Source: Algoriphagus terrigena DSM 22685 (GTDB taxonomy: Bacteria; Bacteroidota; Bacteroidia; Cytophagales; Cyclobacteriaceae). Taken from it: a stretch of 64,000 nt of DNA. The position numbers and the translations under genes are program-made. Where the stretch lies: assembly GCF_000429445.1 (NCBI RefSeq), contig NZ_AUBW01000015.1, positions 1-64,000 of the forward strand, given 5' to 3'. The stretch's first letter is position 1. Each line of letters opens with the position of its first letter. Below the pieces are notes generated by a model, which did not search any database, had not been told where the DNA came from, and was given only the letters and a program-made list of their open reading frames with translations. This document shows positions 41,894-51,257 of this stretch, one piece after another.

Positions 41894-42586
41894 ATGAAAT
41901 GTCTATTTCTGCTTCTTACACTCACAGCAATCCTCCTATCGATGACTGATTCTGAATTTTCTGCGAAAGAGAAAAAACTGACCTATCTAGCCCTGGGCGA
42001 CAGCTACACCATTGGCGAAGGAGTCGATGAACAAGAACGCTACCCCAATCAATTGGTCGAGAAGCTCAATAAAAGCGGAAAATTCACCTTCGAAGCTCCC
42101 CAGATCATTGCCAAGACGGGCTGGACGGTGGACGAGCTGGAAGTCGGAATCAATGCCAGCCAAACGAATTCCGAGGGATATGACTTGGTGACACTCCTGA
42201 TCGGGGTCAACAATCAGTATCGCGGCAGACCAGTGGCGGAGTTTGAGAAGGAGTTTGAAGCGATGCTGAAGCGGGCGATTGCTTTTGCCCGTGGAAAAAA
42301 TGATCACGTCATCGTGATCTCCATTCCGGACTGGGGCGTGACTCCTTTCGCGAAAGACCGGGGTTCAGATCAGGAAAAAGTTGCAGGGGAAATCGATGCC
42401 TACAACATTGCTGAAGCCGTCATTTGTAGCGAATACGGAGTTGAATTCGTAGAGATCACTGAAGACTACCGCCAGATCGGTGCGAAACCAGAGATGGTCG
42501 TTGAAGACCAACTCCATCCTTCGGGATTGGTGTATGCACGATGGACGGAGAAGATCTTCAAGATCGCCAACCAAATCCAGTTCTGA
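41894..42586 (+). CDS. SGNH/GDSL hydrolase
   Basis: A 230-residue secreted esterase-type protein. The signal peptide is short (MKCLFLLLTLTAILLS). The nucleophile is in LALGDSYTIGEG (Ser about 36). LVTLLIGVNNQYRG provides the Gly/Asn oxyanion block, and DQLHPSGLVYARW the Asp-His pair. Substrate not evident; acyl groups on lipids or carbohydrates are usual. It follows the LD-carboxypeptidase by 4 nt and precedes the DUF4377 gene by 1 nt, a tight three-gene operon. Confidence 0.9.
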   Translation: MKCLFLLLTLTAILLSMTDSEFSAKEKKLTYLALGDSYTIGEGVDEQERYPNQLVEKLNKSGKFTFEAPQIIAKTGWTVDELEVGINASQTNSEGYDLVTLLIGVNNQYRGRPVAEFEKEFEAMLKRAIAFARGKNDHVIVISIPDWGVTPFAKDRGSDQEKVAGEIDAYNIAEAVICSEYGVEFVEITEDYRQIGAKPEMVVEDQLHPSGLVYARWTEKIFKIANQIQF

Positions 42587-42587
42587 T

Positions 42588-43265
42588 ATGAAATTATTTG
42601 TCTCCATTTTCACCCTTTTCCTAGCCATGTTGGGTTGCCAGAGTGAGAATCAAGCGCAAAAAGAAACCTGGTGGATCAATTCCGCAAAGGTTGATTGTAC
42701 CGGAGTCGGACCGATGAGTTGCTTCCAGATTCAAAGAGGAGAAGAAATCAAAGACGGTGAATGGGAGCTGTTTTACGACCAGATAGCAGGTTTCGAGTAC
42801 GAACCGGGATTTATCTATGAGCTGGAGGTCGGGGTTTCCAAAAAGACCGATCCTGTACCAGCCGACGCTTCTTCCCTTACTTACGAACTGATCGAAGTGA
42901 TCGGCAAAACCCAGGATCCCCGACTGGCCTTGACCAACATCTGGAAAGTACTTCACGGGGGAACAATCCAAGACCCAAAATCCCAAAAGGGCGAAGCTTT
43001 GACCTTTGAGCTCAACGGTTCCCAGGGATCTTATTTTGGCGAAACTGGCTGTAATTCCATCCGGGGTGCGTTCTCTGTCGAAGGTAAAAACGAGATCCGA
43101 TTTGGGCAGGGAGTTGCCACAATGATGGCCTGCGCTGATATGACAGTGGAAATGGAAGTCAAAAAAGTCTTGGAACTGATCCGCAAATTCGAAATCGAGA
43201 ATAACGTCCTGTATCTAAGAGATGAATCGGGACAGGTTTTGATGAGTCTCAGAGCGGTGGATTGA
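42588..43265 (+). CDS. Lipoprotein with DUF4377 and META domains
   Basis: A 225-residue lipoprotein, signal MKLFVSIFTLFLAMLGC with Cys17. The first domain is DUF4377 (WWINSAKVDCTGVGPMSCFQIQ, about 28-49); the second is a META/HslJ domain (NIWKVLHGG, then SYFGETGCNSIRGAF and FGQGVATMMACADM, about 105-185). Both are small folds found in heat-shock or resistance-related envelope proteins, with no known catalytic activity. Its stop runs into CAGT heptamers. Confidence 0.85.
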   Translation: MKLFVSIFTLFLAMLGCQSENQAQKETWWINSAKVDCTGVGPMSCFQIQRGEEIKDGEWELFYDQIAGFEYEPGFIYELEVGVSKKTDPVPADASSLTYELIEVIGKTQDPRLALTNIWKVLHGGTIQDPKSQKGEALTFELNGSQGSYFGETGCNSIRGAFSVEGKNEIRFGQGVATMMACADMTVEMEVKKVLELIRKFEIENNVLYLRDESGQVLMSLRAVD

Positions 43266-43298
43266 TCAGTAGGCATTGTAAGGGTTCAGTCGCAGTGG
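43265..43298 (+). repeat. Decayed nnCAGTn heptamers after the DUF4377/META stop
   Basis: Starting in the stop codon, the plus strand reads ATCAGTA, GGCATTG, TAAGGGT, then TTCAGTC and GCAGTGG after a one-base phase slip. The first 12 bases are identical to the start of the ribE array. Confidence 0.65.
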
Positions 43299-43371
43299 AT
43301 TCCCTATCAATCCTAAAATGGAACTGGCAGGGAATTTTATTTCCAACCCTCGGCTTTGAAAAAAACTGCCA

Positions 43372-43674
43372 TCATCTACCGCTCAACCAGACTCTAGGGT
43401 TCCTACTAGTATGCGTAATCGCAAAAACAATGATTAATTTGTCCTGTTCAATCACCCTGTAATGTACCTGATAGGGGAATTTTTTTAGCAACATATTCCT
43501 GATATCCCGATAAACAATCTGGCTGTTAAATGGATATTTTCGTATATAGTCTAAACTTGATTTCAACGATCCATAAAACCGTCTACCCAACCCTGACTCT
43601 ACATTATTATACCAAATGATGATGTCTTTAATATCAAGGCGAGCCTCGTCCAGAAGTCTTATCTGGTAGTTCAC
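43372..43674 (-). CDS. ParE/RelE-family toxin
   Basis: A 100-residue protein with the ParE/RelE fold: LDEARLDIKDIIIWYNNVESGLGRRFYGSL then NSQIVYRDIRNMLLKKFPYQVHYRVIEQDKLIIVFAITHTSRNP. The HTSRNP ending of the last strand is typical for ParE-type toxins. It overlaps its antitoxin gene by 4 nt, in the order antitoxin-toxin. The target (gyrase or mRNA) cannot be told; ParE is closer by length. Expression is normally repressed by the antitoxin. Confidence 0.86.
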   Translation of the reverse strand: MNYQIRLLDEARLDIKDIIIWYNNVESGLGRRFYGSLKSSLDYIRKYPFNSQIVYRDIRNMLLKKFPYQVHYRVIEQDKLIIVFAITHTSRNPRVWLSGR

Positions 43675-43892
43675 AGGCCTTTTTCCAACTCATTTACTAC
43701 ATCTTCCCAGTCCAGCATTTTACTGGGATCTTTTTCGTAGGACGCAATTCGCTCATCCAACAACGCTTTGTGGGACTCGCTTAAATCTTCCTTTTGCTGC
43801 TGCTTGAATGTATGCAGTTGCTCCAATATCCGTCGGTCCTGAAGTTCCGTAAGCCAATGAATTAGATCTAGTTTGATTGCTTGTAAGTCCAT
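43671..43892 (-). CDS. Antitoxin of the addiction-module component type
   Basis: A 73-residue helical protein. ALLDERIASYEKDPSKMLDWEDVVNELEKG matches the consensus of small addiction-module antitoxins (LDER, then DP, then W-x-x-V). No classical HTH or ribbon-helix-helix is seen, as usual for this group. Translationally coupled to the toxin by an ATG/TGA overlap. Confidence 0.78.
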   Translation of the reverse strand: MDLQAIKLDLIHWLTELQDRRILEQLHTFKQQQKEDLSESHKALLDERIASYEKDPSKMLDWEDVVNELEKGL

Positions 43893-44077
43893 GCATCTAT
43901 TGTTTTGACATCTTAAATCTAACGATTTATCGAAATAATTGATCGGCCTATCTATTCCTTGCTGATCGTCAAAAACGAAGGTTTAGAGCTGATTGGAATT
44001 TTTACTTCTCATCCTCGGTTTTAAAATCTCCCGACTTTTTATGGGAAAATTCTTTCAAACCAAACTCTACAACCCAC

Positions 44078-44872
44078 ATGGATTTAAAACTAACAGGCAA
44101 AAAAGCCTTCATCTCCGGTTCTACAGCCGGAATCGGATATGCGATTGCTTCCCGATTTTTGGCCGAAGGAGCCAGCGTCATCATCAACGGCCGAACCCGG
44201 GAAAGCGTCAATCATGCGATTGCCGAGTTGAAAGCAAGCCACCCAAACTGTGACGTATCCGGCGTAGCGGCAGACCTTGCCAAAGTCGAGGATGTCAACA
44301 GGCTGCTTTCCGAAGTGCCAGAGGTCGACATCTTGATCAACAATACAGGGATATTTGAACCCAAAGCGTTCGCTGAAATTCCCGACGAAGATTGGTTTCG
44401 GTTTTTTGAGATCAACGTGCTCAGCGGAATTAGGCTTTCCCGGCACTATTTCCCGAAGATGCTGGACAAAAACTGGGGTCGGGTAATCTTCATCTCCAGC
44501 GAGTCGGGCATCTTTATCCCTGAGGAAATGATCCAGTACGGCATGACCAAGACCGCCCAGCTTGCGGTGAGCCGCGGCATGGCCGAACTCACCAAAGGAA
44601 CCGCCGTCACTGTGAATTCCATACTTCCCGGCCCAACCAAGTCCAAGGGAGTCGGCCAATTCATCGAAGACTTGGCGACTTCCGGCAACAAATCTACCGA
44701 AGATGTGGAGCGCGAGTTTTTCAAAGACATGCGGCCCACATCCCTGATTCAGCGTTTTGCATCGGTCGAAGAGGTAGCCGACACAGTCGTCTATTATTCA
44801 AGTCCACTCGCCTCGGCTACCAACGGCGCTGCGATTCGAGTGGAAGGTGGATTGGTCAAATCGATAATTTAA
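44078..44872 (+). CDS. SDR-family oxidoreductase
   Basis: A 264-residue classical short-chain dehydrogenase. The cofactor motif GSTAGIG is at about 14-20, DILINNTG in the middle, and the catalytic SSES-x-YGMTK (Ser about 143, Tyr about 156, Lys about 160) follows. Position of the basic residue after GR (NGRT) suggests NADP(H) preference. Substrate unknown. Alone between the toxin-antitoxin pair and a perfect terminator. Confidence 0.9.
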   Translation: MDLKLTGKKAFISGSTAGIGYAIASRFLAEGASVIINGRTRESVNHAIAELKASHPNCDVSGVAADLAKVEDVNRLLSEVPEVDILINNTGIFEPKAFAEIPDEDWFRFFEINVLSGIRLSRHYFPKMLDKNWGRVIFISSESGIFIPEEMIQYGMTKTAQLAVSRGMAELTKGTAVTVNSILPGPTKSKGVGQFIEDLATSGNKSTEDVEREFFKDMRPTSLIQRFASVEEVADTVVYYSSPLASATNGAAIRVEGGLVKSII

Positions 44873-44940
44873 GGACCTTTTCATGCAATTTTCGAGGTTG
44901 GTCCGTCGGGTCAGCCTCTTTTTTGCTTTAAAGCGCGGAA

Positions 44941-44991
44941 GCTCTCCTATTGAAAGAGATTTGGAATTTCAATAGGAGAGCCTCATTTTTT
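44941..44991 (+). terminator. Intrinsic terminator of the SDR gene
   Basis: GCTCTCCTATTGAAA (44941-44955) is perfectly complementary to 44967-44981; an 11-nt loop separates them and a T-run follows at 44986-44991. It lies 68 bp after the stop codon. Confidence 0.85.
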
Positions 44992-45093
44992 CCTCCAATG
45001 TTACTTCCATGCGGCAAATACGATTAATTTCACGGGCGAAAGTTGAGAGCAGTATTTGCATCTGCAACAGCTTTCTGAATTCAGCATCCAACT

Positions 45094-45705
45094 ATGAAAA
45101 TCATCTGCATCGGCCGGAATTACGCGGCTCATATCGAGGAACTCAAGAACGAAAAACCCGGCAAACCGGTCGTATTTCTAAAGCCGGACACGGCACTTCT
45201 CAAAAGCGGCTCTCCCTTCTTTTATCCGGATTTCTCAGAAAACATCCATCACGAACTTGAGCTCGTCTTGAAGATCTCCAAGGAAGGAAAGTACATCCAG
45301 CCGCAGTTTGCTCATCGTTATTTCGAAGAGATCGGCCTCGGCATCGATTTCACGGCCCGCGATCTCCAGGATCAATGCAAAGCCAAAGGGTTACCTTGGG
45401 AAATTGCCAAGGCGTTTAACGGCTCGGCTCCGATCGGCGACTTCAAGCCTGTGTCTGATTTTGCGGATCTGAAGAATATCGACTTCCATCTCGAACTCAA
45501 CGGCGAGCTAAAGCAAAAAGGAAACACCAGTCTGATGCTCTTTGACTTTGCCACGATCATCTCCTACGTTTCCCAGTTTTTCACGCTGAAAAAAGGAGAC
45601 CTGATCTACACCGGGACTCCGGCTGGGGTCGGCCCGGTGAAGATTGGAGATCGTCTCGTTGGATATATTGGTACCGAAAAAATGCTGGATTTTGAAGTTA
45701 GGTAG
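45094..45705 (+). CDS. Fumarylacetoacetate hydrolase family protein (YcgM type)
   Basis: A 203-residue enzyme of the FAH fold. IGRNYAAH (6-13) at the start, a metal site in HHELELVLKI (about 53-62, Glu and Glu), LGIDFTARDLQD (about 84-95), and IYTGTPAGVGPVKIGD near the C-terminus (about 171-186) are all typical. Members hydrolyse acylpyruvates or decarboxylate oxaloacetate. First gene of a five-gene operon; its end overlaps the M23 gene by 14 nt. Confidence 0.92.
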   Translation: MKIICIGRNYAAHIEELKNEKPGKPVVFLKPDTALLKSGSPFFYPDFSENIHHELELVLKISKEGKYIQPQFAHRYFEEIGLGIDFTARDLQDQCKAKGLPWEIAKAFNGSAPIGDFKPVSDFADLKNIDFHLELNGELKQKGNTSLMLFDFATIISYVSQFFTLKKGDLIYTGTPAGVGPVKIGDRLVGYIGTEKMLDFEVR

Positions 45706-47569
45706 GCTTTTTCCTCTGGTTCTAGTCCTGGGTTTCAGTACGTCAATCGGAAGTTTTTCACAGGAAATCCAAAAAGGGTATTTCCGGTCTCCAGTGAAGC
45801 CTGGAGGAAGAAACTTCCTTTCCGGCAACTTCTCCGAGCTTCGCCCCAATCACTTTCATACCGGCTTGGACTACAAAACCGGCGGAGTCGAGGGCGAACC
45901 GATCTATGCAGCAGCTGATGGCTGGGTGCATCGGATCAAGATTTCGTCCTTTGGCTATGGAAATGTGATCTACCTCAAGCATCCCAGCGGAAACATCACG
46001 CTCTACGGACACCTCAGGAATTTCAATCCCAAGCTCCAGGCCTGGATGCGCCAAAAGCTCTACGAAGCTCAGGTAAACGAACTGGAAGTCACTCCCAATC
46101 CCGGAGAACTCTCGGTGAAAAAAGGCGAATTGATCGCAAATGGAGGCAATACAGGTGGCTCAGGCGGCCCGCATCTCCACTTCGAAATACGCGACAGCCT
46201 GGATCGGGCAATGGATCCGCTGCTCGCTGGATTCACTGAGGTCTTGGACAACATCCCTCCCACTCCGCAAAAAATCGCCATCGTCCCGCTGGAAATCGAC
46301 AGTCGCGTCAACGGAAAATTCCAGCGTTTGGAGATCACCCCAGTCCTCAGTGGAGCAAGTTATCGAATTCCCGAGACGATTCGGGTCACGGGAAAAGTCG
46401 GTCTGGAGATCCAAAGCTATGACAAGCTCGACGGAGCCGACAACCAAAACGGATATCCGAAATTTGAGGTTTCTGACGAAAGTGGGCCGTTGTACACGCT
46501 CTTGATTGACAAAGTGGACTTCAACTTCACCCGACACTTCCTGCTGCACACTTACCGAAACCGCTTTACCAAACTCTATCTCCAGCCAAATCTGAAATTT
46601 GATTATTTCACTCCAAATACTCCGGGGACGGGCGCGTTTGAAGTCGAAGCGGGAGCAAAGAAAAACCTCCAAATCAAACTTTCCGACGCGTACAACAATT
46701 CACGATCGGTAAACTTGGCCTTGACAGGCGAGGATCTGGACTCGACCGTCTCCAACGGGGCTGCCCCCGCAAAGGCACAAACTGAATATCTCTCCCATCA
46801 CATGAGAATCCGCGTGGCGCAAACTGAGAAGGGTGGCTTGGCGAAGTTTTTCATCGGAAATATGGTGTACGAGGTCCTTCCCGCATACCAAGACGCCCAA
46901 AGCAGAACCTACCTCTGGGACCTGAGATTTGGTGTCCCAGTCAAAATTGACCTTTGTTCAGAGATTTTGGAACCGGAGCTTTTTGGTCATTTTCCAGTAG
47001 GAAAAGAGCATCTGCACGCCACCGACAGATTGACTGTGAGAACTGCTGAAAACAGCCTTTTGGAAGATCTCTACCTGCGGGTGGGTCATTCAGGACCAGA
47101 TTCTGCTCCGGTTCTCCGGCTTCAGGAGACGACGGAGTATCTCTGGAATCCCATCGAAGTCACCTGGAATGTCAGCGGATACACCGGCGATAAAGGTAAA
47201 ACTCACGTTTATCTCCGCGCTCCAAATGGTGCCAGATCTTTCGCCGGAGGCGAGTGGGAAGGCGGACAAATCCGGTTCAAAACCAGAAATTTTGGTAGTT
47301 TTGTCCTCGCTGTGGACAACGTGAAACCAACCATCAACCTGATCCGCGCCAACAGCCAAGGGATGAGATTCACCATCAAGGACAATCTCTCCGGCATCAA
47401 AAGCTTTGAAGCCTTTGTGAATGGCAAGTGGGTCTTGATGCGCTACGAGCACAAACAAGCCGTGATTTGGTCCGAAACGCTAAACGGGGAAGTCCTTCGT
47501 GGATCCGCCGTCCTACGGGTCACGGACATGGCAGGAAATGTGGCCGAATGGAAAGGCACGATTTCCTAA
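45692..47569 (+). CDS. M23 peptidase (LytM-type) with long C-terminal region
   Basis: A 625-residue secreted protein. The signal peptide follows directly from the TTG at 45692 (MKLGRLFPLVLVLGFSTSIGSFSQ); an earlier ATG at 45644 would put 16 polar residues ahead of it. The M23 domain covers about 35-165, with zinc ligands in NHFHTGLDYK (His, Asp) and GGPHLHFEIRD (His-x-His). The remaining 450 residues are beta-rich, with Ig-like segments (about 420-610), and may bind cell-wall glycans. The start lies inside the FAH gene, a translational coupling. Confidence 0.88.
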   Translation: MKLGRLFPLVLVLGFSTSIGSFSQEIQKGYFRSPVKPGGRNFLSGNFSELRPNHFHTGLDYKTGGVEGEPIYAAADGWVHRIKISSFGYGNVIYLKHPSGNITLYGHLRNFNPKLQAWMRQKLYEAQVNELEVTPNPGELSVKKGELIANGGNTGGSGGPHLHFEIRDSLDRAMDPLLAGFTEVLDNIPPTPQKIAIVPLEIDSRVNGKFQRLEITPVLSGASYRIPETIRVTGKVGLEIQSYDKLDGADNQNGYPKFEVSDESGPLYTLLIDKVDFNFTRHFLLHTYRNRFTKLYLQPNLKFDYFTPNTPGTGAFEVEAGAKKNLQIKLSDAYNNSRSVNLALTGEDLDSTVSNGAAPAKAQTEYLSHHMRIRVAQTEKGGLAKFFIGNMVYEVLPAYQDAQSRTYLWDLRFGVPVKIDLCSEILEPELFGHFPVGKEHLHATDRLTVRTAENSLLEDLYLRVGHSGPDSAPVLRLQETTEYLWNPIEVTWNVSGYTGDKGKTHVYLRAPNGARSFAGGEWEGGQIRFKTRNFGSFVLAVDNVKPTINLIRANSQGMRFTIKDNLSGIKSFEAFVNGKWVLMRYEHKQAVIWSETLNGEVLRGSAVLRVTDMAGNVAEWKGTIS

Positions 47570-47592
47570 GATATTTTAAACTAAAGAAAAAT

Positions 47593-48042
47593 ATGGCATT
47601 AGAAGTAGGCCAAATGGCTCCCGATTTTGAAGCTACCAACGAGAAAGACGAACTGATCAAGCTTTCATCCTATCGGGGAAAAAAGGTGGTTTTGTACTTT
47701 TATCCCAAAGACAACACACCGACCTGCACTACGCAGTCATGCAACCTCCGAGATAATCACGAGGCCTTGCTCAAAGCCGGCTATGTAGTCTTGGGTATCA
47801 GCTCCGACTCCGAAAAATCGCACCGGAATTTCATCAAAAAACAGGCGCTGCCTTTTTCACTCATCTCCGATCCGGAGCAAAAAGTACAAAAGGCTTATGG
47901 GGTATGGGGTGAAAAAACCACCTTCGGAAAGACCTACATCGGCACGATCCGCACCACCTTTGTCATAGATGAATCTGGCAAAATCACGGAAATCATCGAC
48001 AAGGTGGACTCTAAAAATCATTCTGCTCAAATCCTAAAATAA
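47593..48042 (+). CDS. bcp: Peroxiredoxin, Bcp type
   Basis: A 149-residue thiol peroxidase that reduces hydroperoxides with thioredoxin. The peroxidatic Cys is in YFYPKDNTPTCTTQSCNLRD (Cys about 45), with a second Cys five residues later as the resolving residue in the atypical 2-Cys form. GTIRTTFVID (about 117-126) ends the fold. 23 nt after the M23 gene, 9 nt before transketolase. Confidence 0.93.
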   Translation: MALEVGQMAPDFEATNEKDELIKLSSYRGKKVVLYFYPKDNTPTCTTQSCNLRDNHEALLKAGYVVLGISSDSEKSHRNFIKKQALPFSLISDPEQKVQKAYGVWGEKTTFGKTYIGTIRTTFVIDESGKITEIIDKVDSKNHSAQILK

Positions 48043-48051
48043 ACCGACCTA

Positions 48052-48903
48052 ATGGAAAAACAATCAATCGAACAACTCCAAAAAGTCGCGACCCAGCTCA
48101 GAAGAGACGTGTTGCGCATGGTGCATGCGGTGCAATCGGGTCACCCCGGCGCACCCCTCGGCTGTGCTGAGTTCTTTGTTGCACTTTACTTTGATCAGCT
48201 TCACCACAACCCTGACTTCAAGATGGATGGCAAAGGTGAAGACCTTTTCTTCCTTTCCAACGGTCACCTTTCTGCAGGCTGGTATTCTGTGCTTGCGCGC
48301 AGCGGATATTTCCCTGTGGAAGAGCTGGTCACATTCAGAAAATTGAACTCAAGACTTCAGGGTCACCCCGCCACCCACGAGCATCTTCCGGGTATTCGGG
48401 TCGCATCCGGCTCTTTGGGCCAAGGGCTTTCTGTGGCCATCGGCGTCGCGGAGGCCAAAAAGATCGACAAAGACGAGCATCTGGTGTATGTCATGATGGG
48501 TGACGGCGAACTGCAAGAAGGCCAGGTCTGGGAAGCAGCGATGTATGCAGCACACCATAAAATGGACAACATCATTGCAACGATCGACTACAATGGTCAG
48601 CAGATCGACGGCCCTGTCTCCAAGATTCTGGATCTCAAGAACCTCCGTGCAAAATGGGAAGCTTTTGGCTGGGAAGTCAATGAAATCAAAGAAGGAAACG
48701 ACATGAAATCCGTCTTGGAAGGCTTGGAAACAGCCAAATCCCTGGCGGGAAAAGGCAAGCCCGTGATGAATCTCCTTTATACTCAAATGGGCTATGGAGT
48801 CGATTTCATGGTGGGAACCCACAAATGGCACGGTTCCCCTCCCAACGACGAGCAGCTGGCCAATGCTTTGGGACAGCTTGAAGAAACCCTCGGCGACTAT
48901 TAA
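48052..48903 (+). CDS. Transketolase, N-terminal subunit
   Basis: The thiamine-binding half of a split transketolase, 283 residues. GHPGAPLGCAEFFVALYF (about 29-46) and MMGDGELQEGQVWEAAMYAAHHKMDN (about 149-174), the latter being the ThDP site GDGx(n)N. SGSLGQGLSVAIG (about 121-133) is also characteristic. Works with the C-terminal subunit encoded 24 nt downstream, in the non-oxidative pentose phosphate pathway. Confidence 0.93.
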   Translation: MEKQSIEQLQKVATQLRRDVLRMVHAVQSGHPGAPLGCAEFFVALYFDQLHHNPDFKMDGKGEDLFFLSNGHLSAGWYSVLARSGYFPVEELVTFRKLNSRLQGHPATHEHLPGIRVASGSLGQGLSVAIGVAEAKKIDKDEHLVYVMMGDGELQEGQVWEAAMYAAHHKMDNIIATIDYNGQQIDGPVSKILDLKNLRAKWEAFGWEVNEIKEGNDMKSVLEGLETAKSLAGKGKPVMNLLYTQMGYGVDFMVGTHKWHGSPPNDEQLANALGQLEETLGDY

Positions 48904-48927
48904 TTCCTCCTTCCAAAAGACTTTATC

Positions 48928-49890
48928 ATGAGCTTAGACTTAAAATTTACCTATACAGAAAAGAAAGACACCCGCTCCGGTTTCGGTGACGGTTTCCTGG
49001 AAGCAGGGAGAAAAAATCCAAACGTCGTCGGACTCTGCGCTGACTTGATCGGCTCGCTGAAGATGGGTGACTTCCAAAAGGAATTCCCCGAGCGTTTCTT
49101 TCAAACGGGCATTGCGGAAGCCAATATGATTGGCCTCTCGGCTGGTTTGGCACTGGGCGGCAAGATTCCTTTCGCCGGCACTTTTGCCAACTTTGCCACA
49201 GGCAGAGTGTATGATCAAATCCGCCAATCCGTAGCCTACTCCAACAAAAACGTCAAAATCTGTGCTTCACACGCAGGCTTGACCCTGGGAGAAGACGGTG
49301 CTACTCACCAGATCCTCGAAGACCTCGGCATGATGAAGATGCTTCCGCACATGACCGTAATCAACCCTTGTGACTACAATCAGACCAAAGCAGCGACTTT
49401 GGCGATTGCGGAGTACGAAGGCCCTGTGTACCTGAGATTTGGCCGCCCAAGCTGGCCGATCTTTACTCCAAAAGATCAGAAGTTTGAGATTGGAAAAGCA
49501 TGGAAAATGATCGACGGAGCTGACGTTTCGATCTTTGCGACCGGTCATTTGGTCTGGGAAGCCGTGGTCGCTGAGGCGATGCTCCGCGCGGAAGGCATCT
49601 CTGCCGAAGTGATCAACATCCACACGATCAAGCCACTCGACGAAGAAGCGATCTTGGAGTCAGTGAAAAAGACCGGCTGTGCAGTATCTGCCGAAGAACA
49701 TCAGATCAACGGTGGCTTGGGCGACAGCATCGCTCAGGTTCTCAGCCGACACAATCCCGCTCCTTTGGAGTACGTGGGTGTCAACGACAGCTTTGGCGAG
49801 TCCGGTACTCCGACTCAACTGCTTGAAAAATACGGCCTGAACGCCGAAAATATCGTGAAGGCCGCGAAAGCGGCTTTGGCGAGAAAGTAA
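48928..49890 (+). CDS. Transketolase, C-terminal subunit
   Basis: A 320-residue partner chain: the pyrimidine-binding domain begins GFGDGFLEAGRKNPNVVGLCADLIGS (about 20-45), QTGIAEANMIGLSAGLALGG (about 60-79) holds the Glu that activates ThDP, and the C-terminal domain starts near residue 195. Split transketolases are widespread in this phylum. Last gene of the operon from 45094; a strong terminator follows. Confidence 0.93.
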   Translation: MSLDLKFTYTEKKDTRSGFGDGFLEAGRKNPNVVGLCADLIGSLKMGDFQKEFPERFFQTGIAEANMIGLSAGLALGGKIPFAGTFANFATGRVYDQIRQSVAYSNKNVKICASHAGLTLGEDGATHQILEDLGMMKMLPHMTVINPCDYNQTKAATLAIAEYEGPVYLRFGRPSWPIFTPKDQKFEIGKAWKMIDGADVSIFATGHLVWEAVVAEAMLRAEGISAEVINIHTIKPLDEEAILESVKKTGCAVSAEEHQINGGLGDSIAQVLSRHNPAPLEYVGVNDSFGESGTPTQLLEKYGLNAENIVKAAKAALARK

Positions 49891-49909
49891 ACGCTACTGA
49901 CTTTTATGG

Positions 49910-49942
49910 AAAAACCACAGCCTCGAAAGGCTGTGGTTTTTT
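49910..49942 (+). terminator. Intrinsic terminator of the transketolase operon
   Basis: AAAAACCACAGCCT (49910-49923) pairs with AGGCTGTGGTTTTT (49928-49941) around a CGAA tetraloop; the stem carries its own A- and T-tracts, so it can act in both directions. Confidence 0.85.
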
Positions 49943-50106
49943 GTTTGAGGTGGCCGGACTCGTCCCAATTCTCCGCGCTTTATTAGGACAAATCATCTTT
50001 GTCTCAAGTCCACAGTGAAGAGTCAGAAATTAGAACCCTTTTTCGCTAGCCCTTTTCCCTAATTCCTCAGTAGTCAAGGTAGATAGAACCGATTTAGACT
50101 TGACCC

Positions 50107-51183
50107 ATGAAAACCAATCTTCAAGCGATTTTCGCGACCCGCCACTTACTCACGGCGCTGGCTTTGACCTTTAGTATCTCATCGCTCCAGGCTCAGACTT
50201 ATGCCGAAAAACTCGGCTGGCCAAAGGACAAAAAAGTCGTCATCTTCCACGTCGACGATGCCGGAATGTCCCTGGAGTCAAACAAAGGCACTTTTCAGTC
50301 TCTCGCCGGAGGTGTTGCTACCTCCTGCAGCGTGATGATGCCCTGTCCCTGGGCGGGAACTTTCATGAGGGAAACGAAAGACTCGGCTCCGATTGACGCG
50401 GGTTTGCATTTGGTCCTGACCTCGGAGTGGAAAGGCTACCGATGGGAACCGTTGGCGGGCAAAAGTCTGGTTCCCGGACTTCATGACCCTGAGGGTTCAT
50501 TTTGGCATACAGTAGCTCAAGTAGTAGAAAATGCGACTCCGGAAGAAGTATACATCGAGCTCAAAGCGCAAATCGATCGCGCACTCAGCATGGGTATCCA
50601 ACCTACACATTTGGACTCTCATATGGGGACAGTGTTCGCCCATCCTGAGTTTCTGAAGAAATACATCCAATTGGGGGCTGAGTACAAGATCCCGGTGATG
50701 TTCCCCGGCGGCAATAACGTCCTTTTGGAGGAAAGTCAGCTGGCCCCGATTGTCAAAAAGCTCAAGGCAGACGGAAAATACACCGAGGGAATGGCGCTGC
50801 CCAAGCCAGCATTGCTCAAACAAACCACCGAAATCGGTCAACAAATTTGGGCCCTGGGACTGCCGGTCCTAGATGATCTGCACTCCAACAGTGGTGACTG
50901 GAAACCAGAAAAAGCGGAATATACCCCAGCAGAACATGCGCAGTATAAGGTCGAGCAGTTTAAGCGTATCCTTGACAAGATGCAGCCCGGCCTGGCGATG
51001 ATCATTGTACACAGCACCACGCACAACGACAATTTCGACAACATCTCCGGCTCGGGTAGATCCCGTCAGGCTGACCTCGACGCGATGGTGTCCCCAGATC
51101 TGAAATCCTTTATCGAGAAAAACGGCATCATCCTCACGACTTGGAGAGAGGTGATGGAGAGACGGCAGAAAATCGATAACTAA
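50107..51183 (+). CDS. YdjC/ChbG-family carbohydrate deacetylase, secreted
   Basis: A 358-residue protein with a signal peptide ending SISSLQAQ. The deacetylase-like TIM-barrel motifs are VIFHVDDAGMSLESN (about 39-53, metal-binding Asp), DAGLHLVLTSEW (about 99-110, His) and PTHLDSHMGTVFAHPEF (about 164-180, two His). ChbG removes an acetyl group from chitooligosaccharides; periplasmic relatives are of unknown substrate. It precedes the DapA-like gene by 74 bp, so the two may act on the same amino sugar. Confidence 0.86.
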   Translation: MKTNLQAIFATRHLLTALALTFSISSLQAQTYAEKLGWPKDKKVVIFHVDDAGMSLESNKGTFQSLAGGVATSCSVMMPCPWAGTFMRETKDSAPIDAGLHLVLTSEWKGYRWEPLAGKSLVPGLHDPEGSFWHTVAQVVENATPEEVYIELKAQIDRALSMGIQPTHLDSHMGTVFAHPEFLKKYIQLGAEYKIPVMFPGGNNVLLEESQLAPIVKKLKADGKYTEGMALPKPALLKQTTEIGQQIWALGLPVLDDLHSNSGDWKPEKAEYTPAEHAQYKVEQFKRILDKMQPGLAMIIVHSTTHNDNFDNISGSGRSRQADLDAMVSPDLKSFIEKNGIILTTWREVMERRQKIDN

Positions 51184-51257
51184 AATCAAAAAAAGAACAA
51201 CCTCCCAATTCTGGCGCCACTAAAAGTCCGGCATACTGCTCAGGAATACCACATCTT

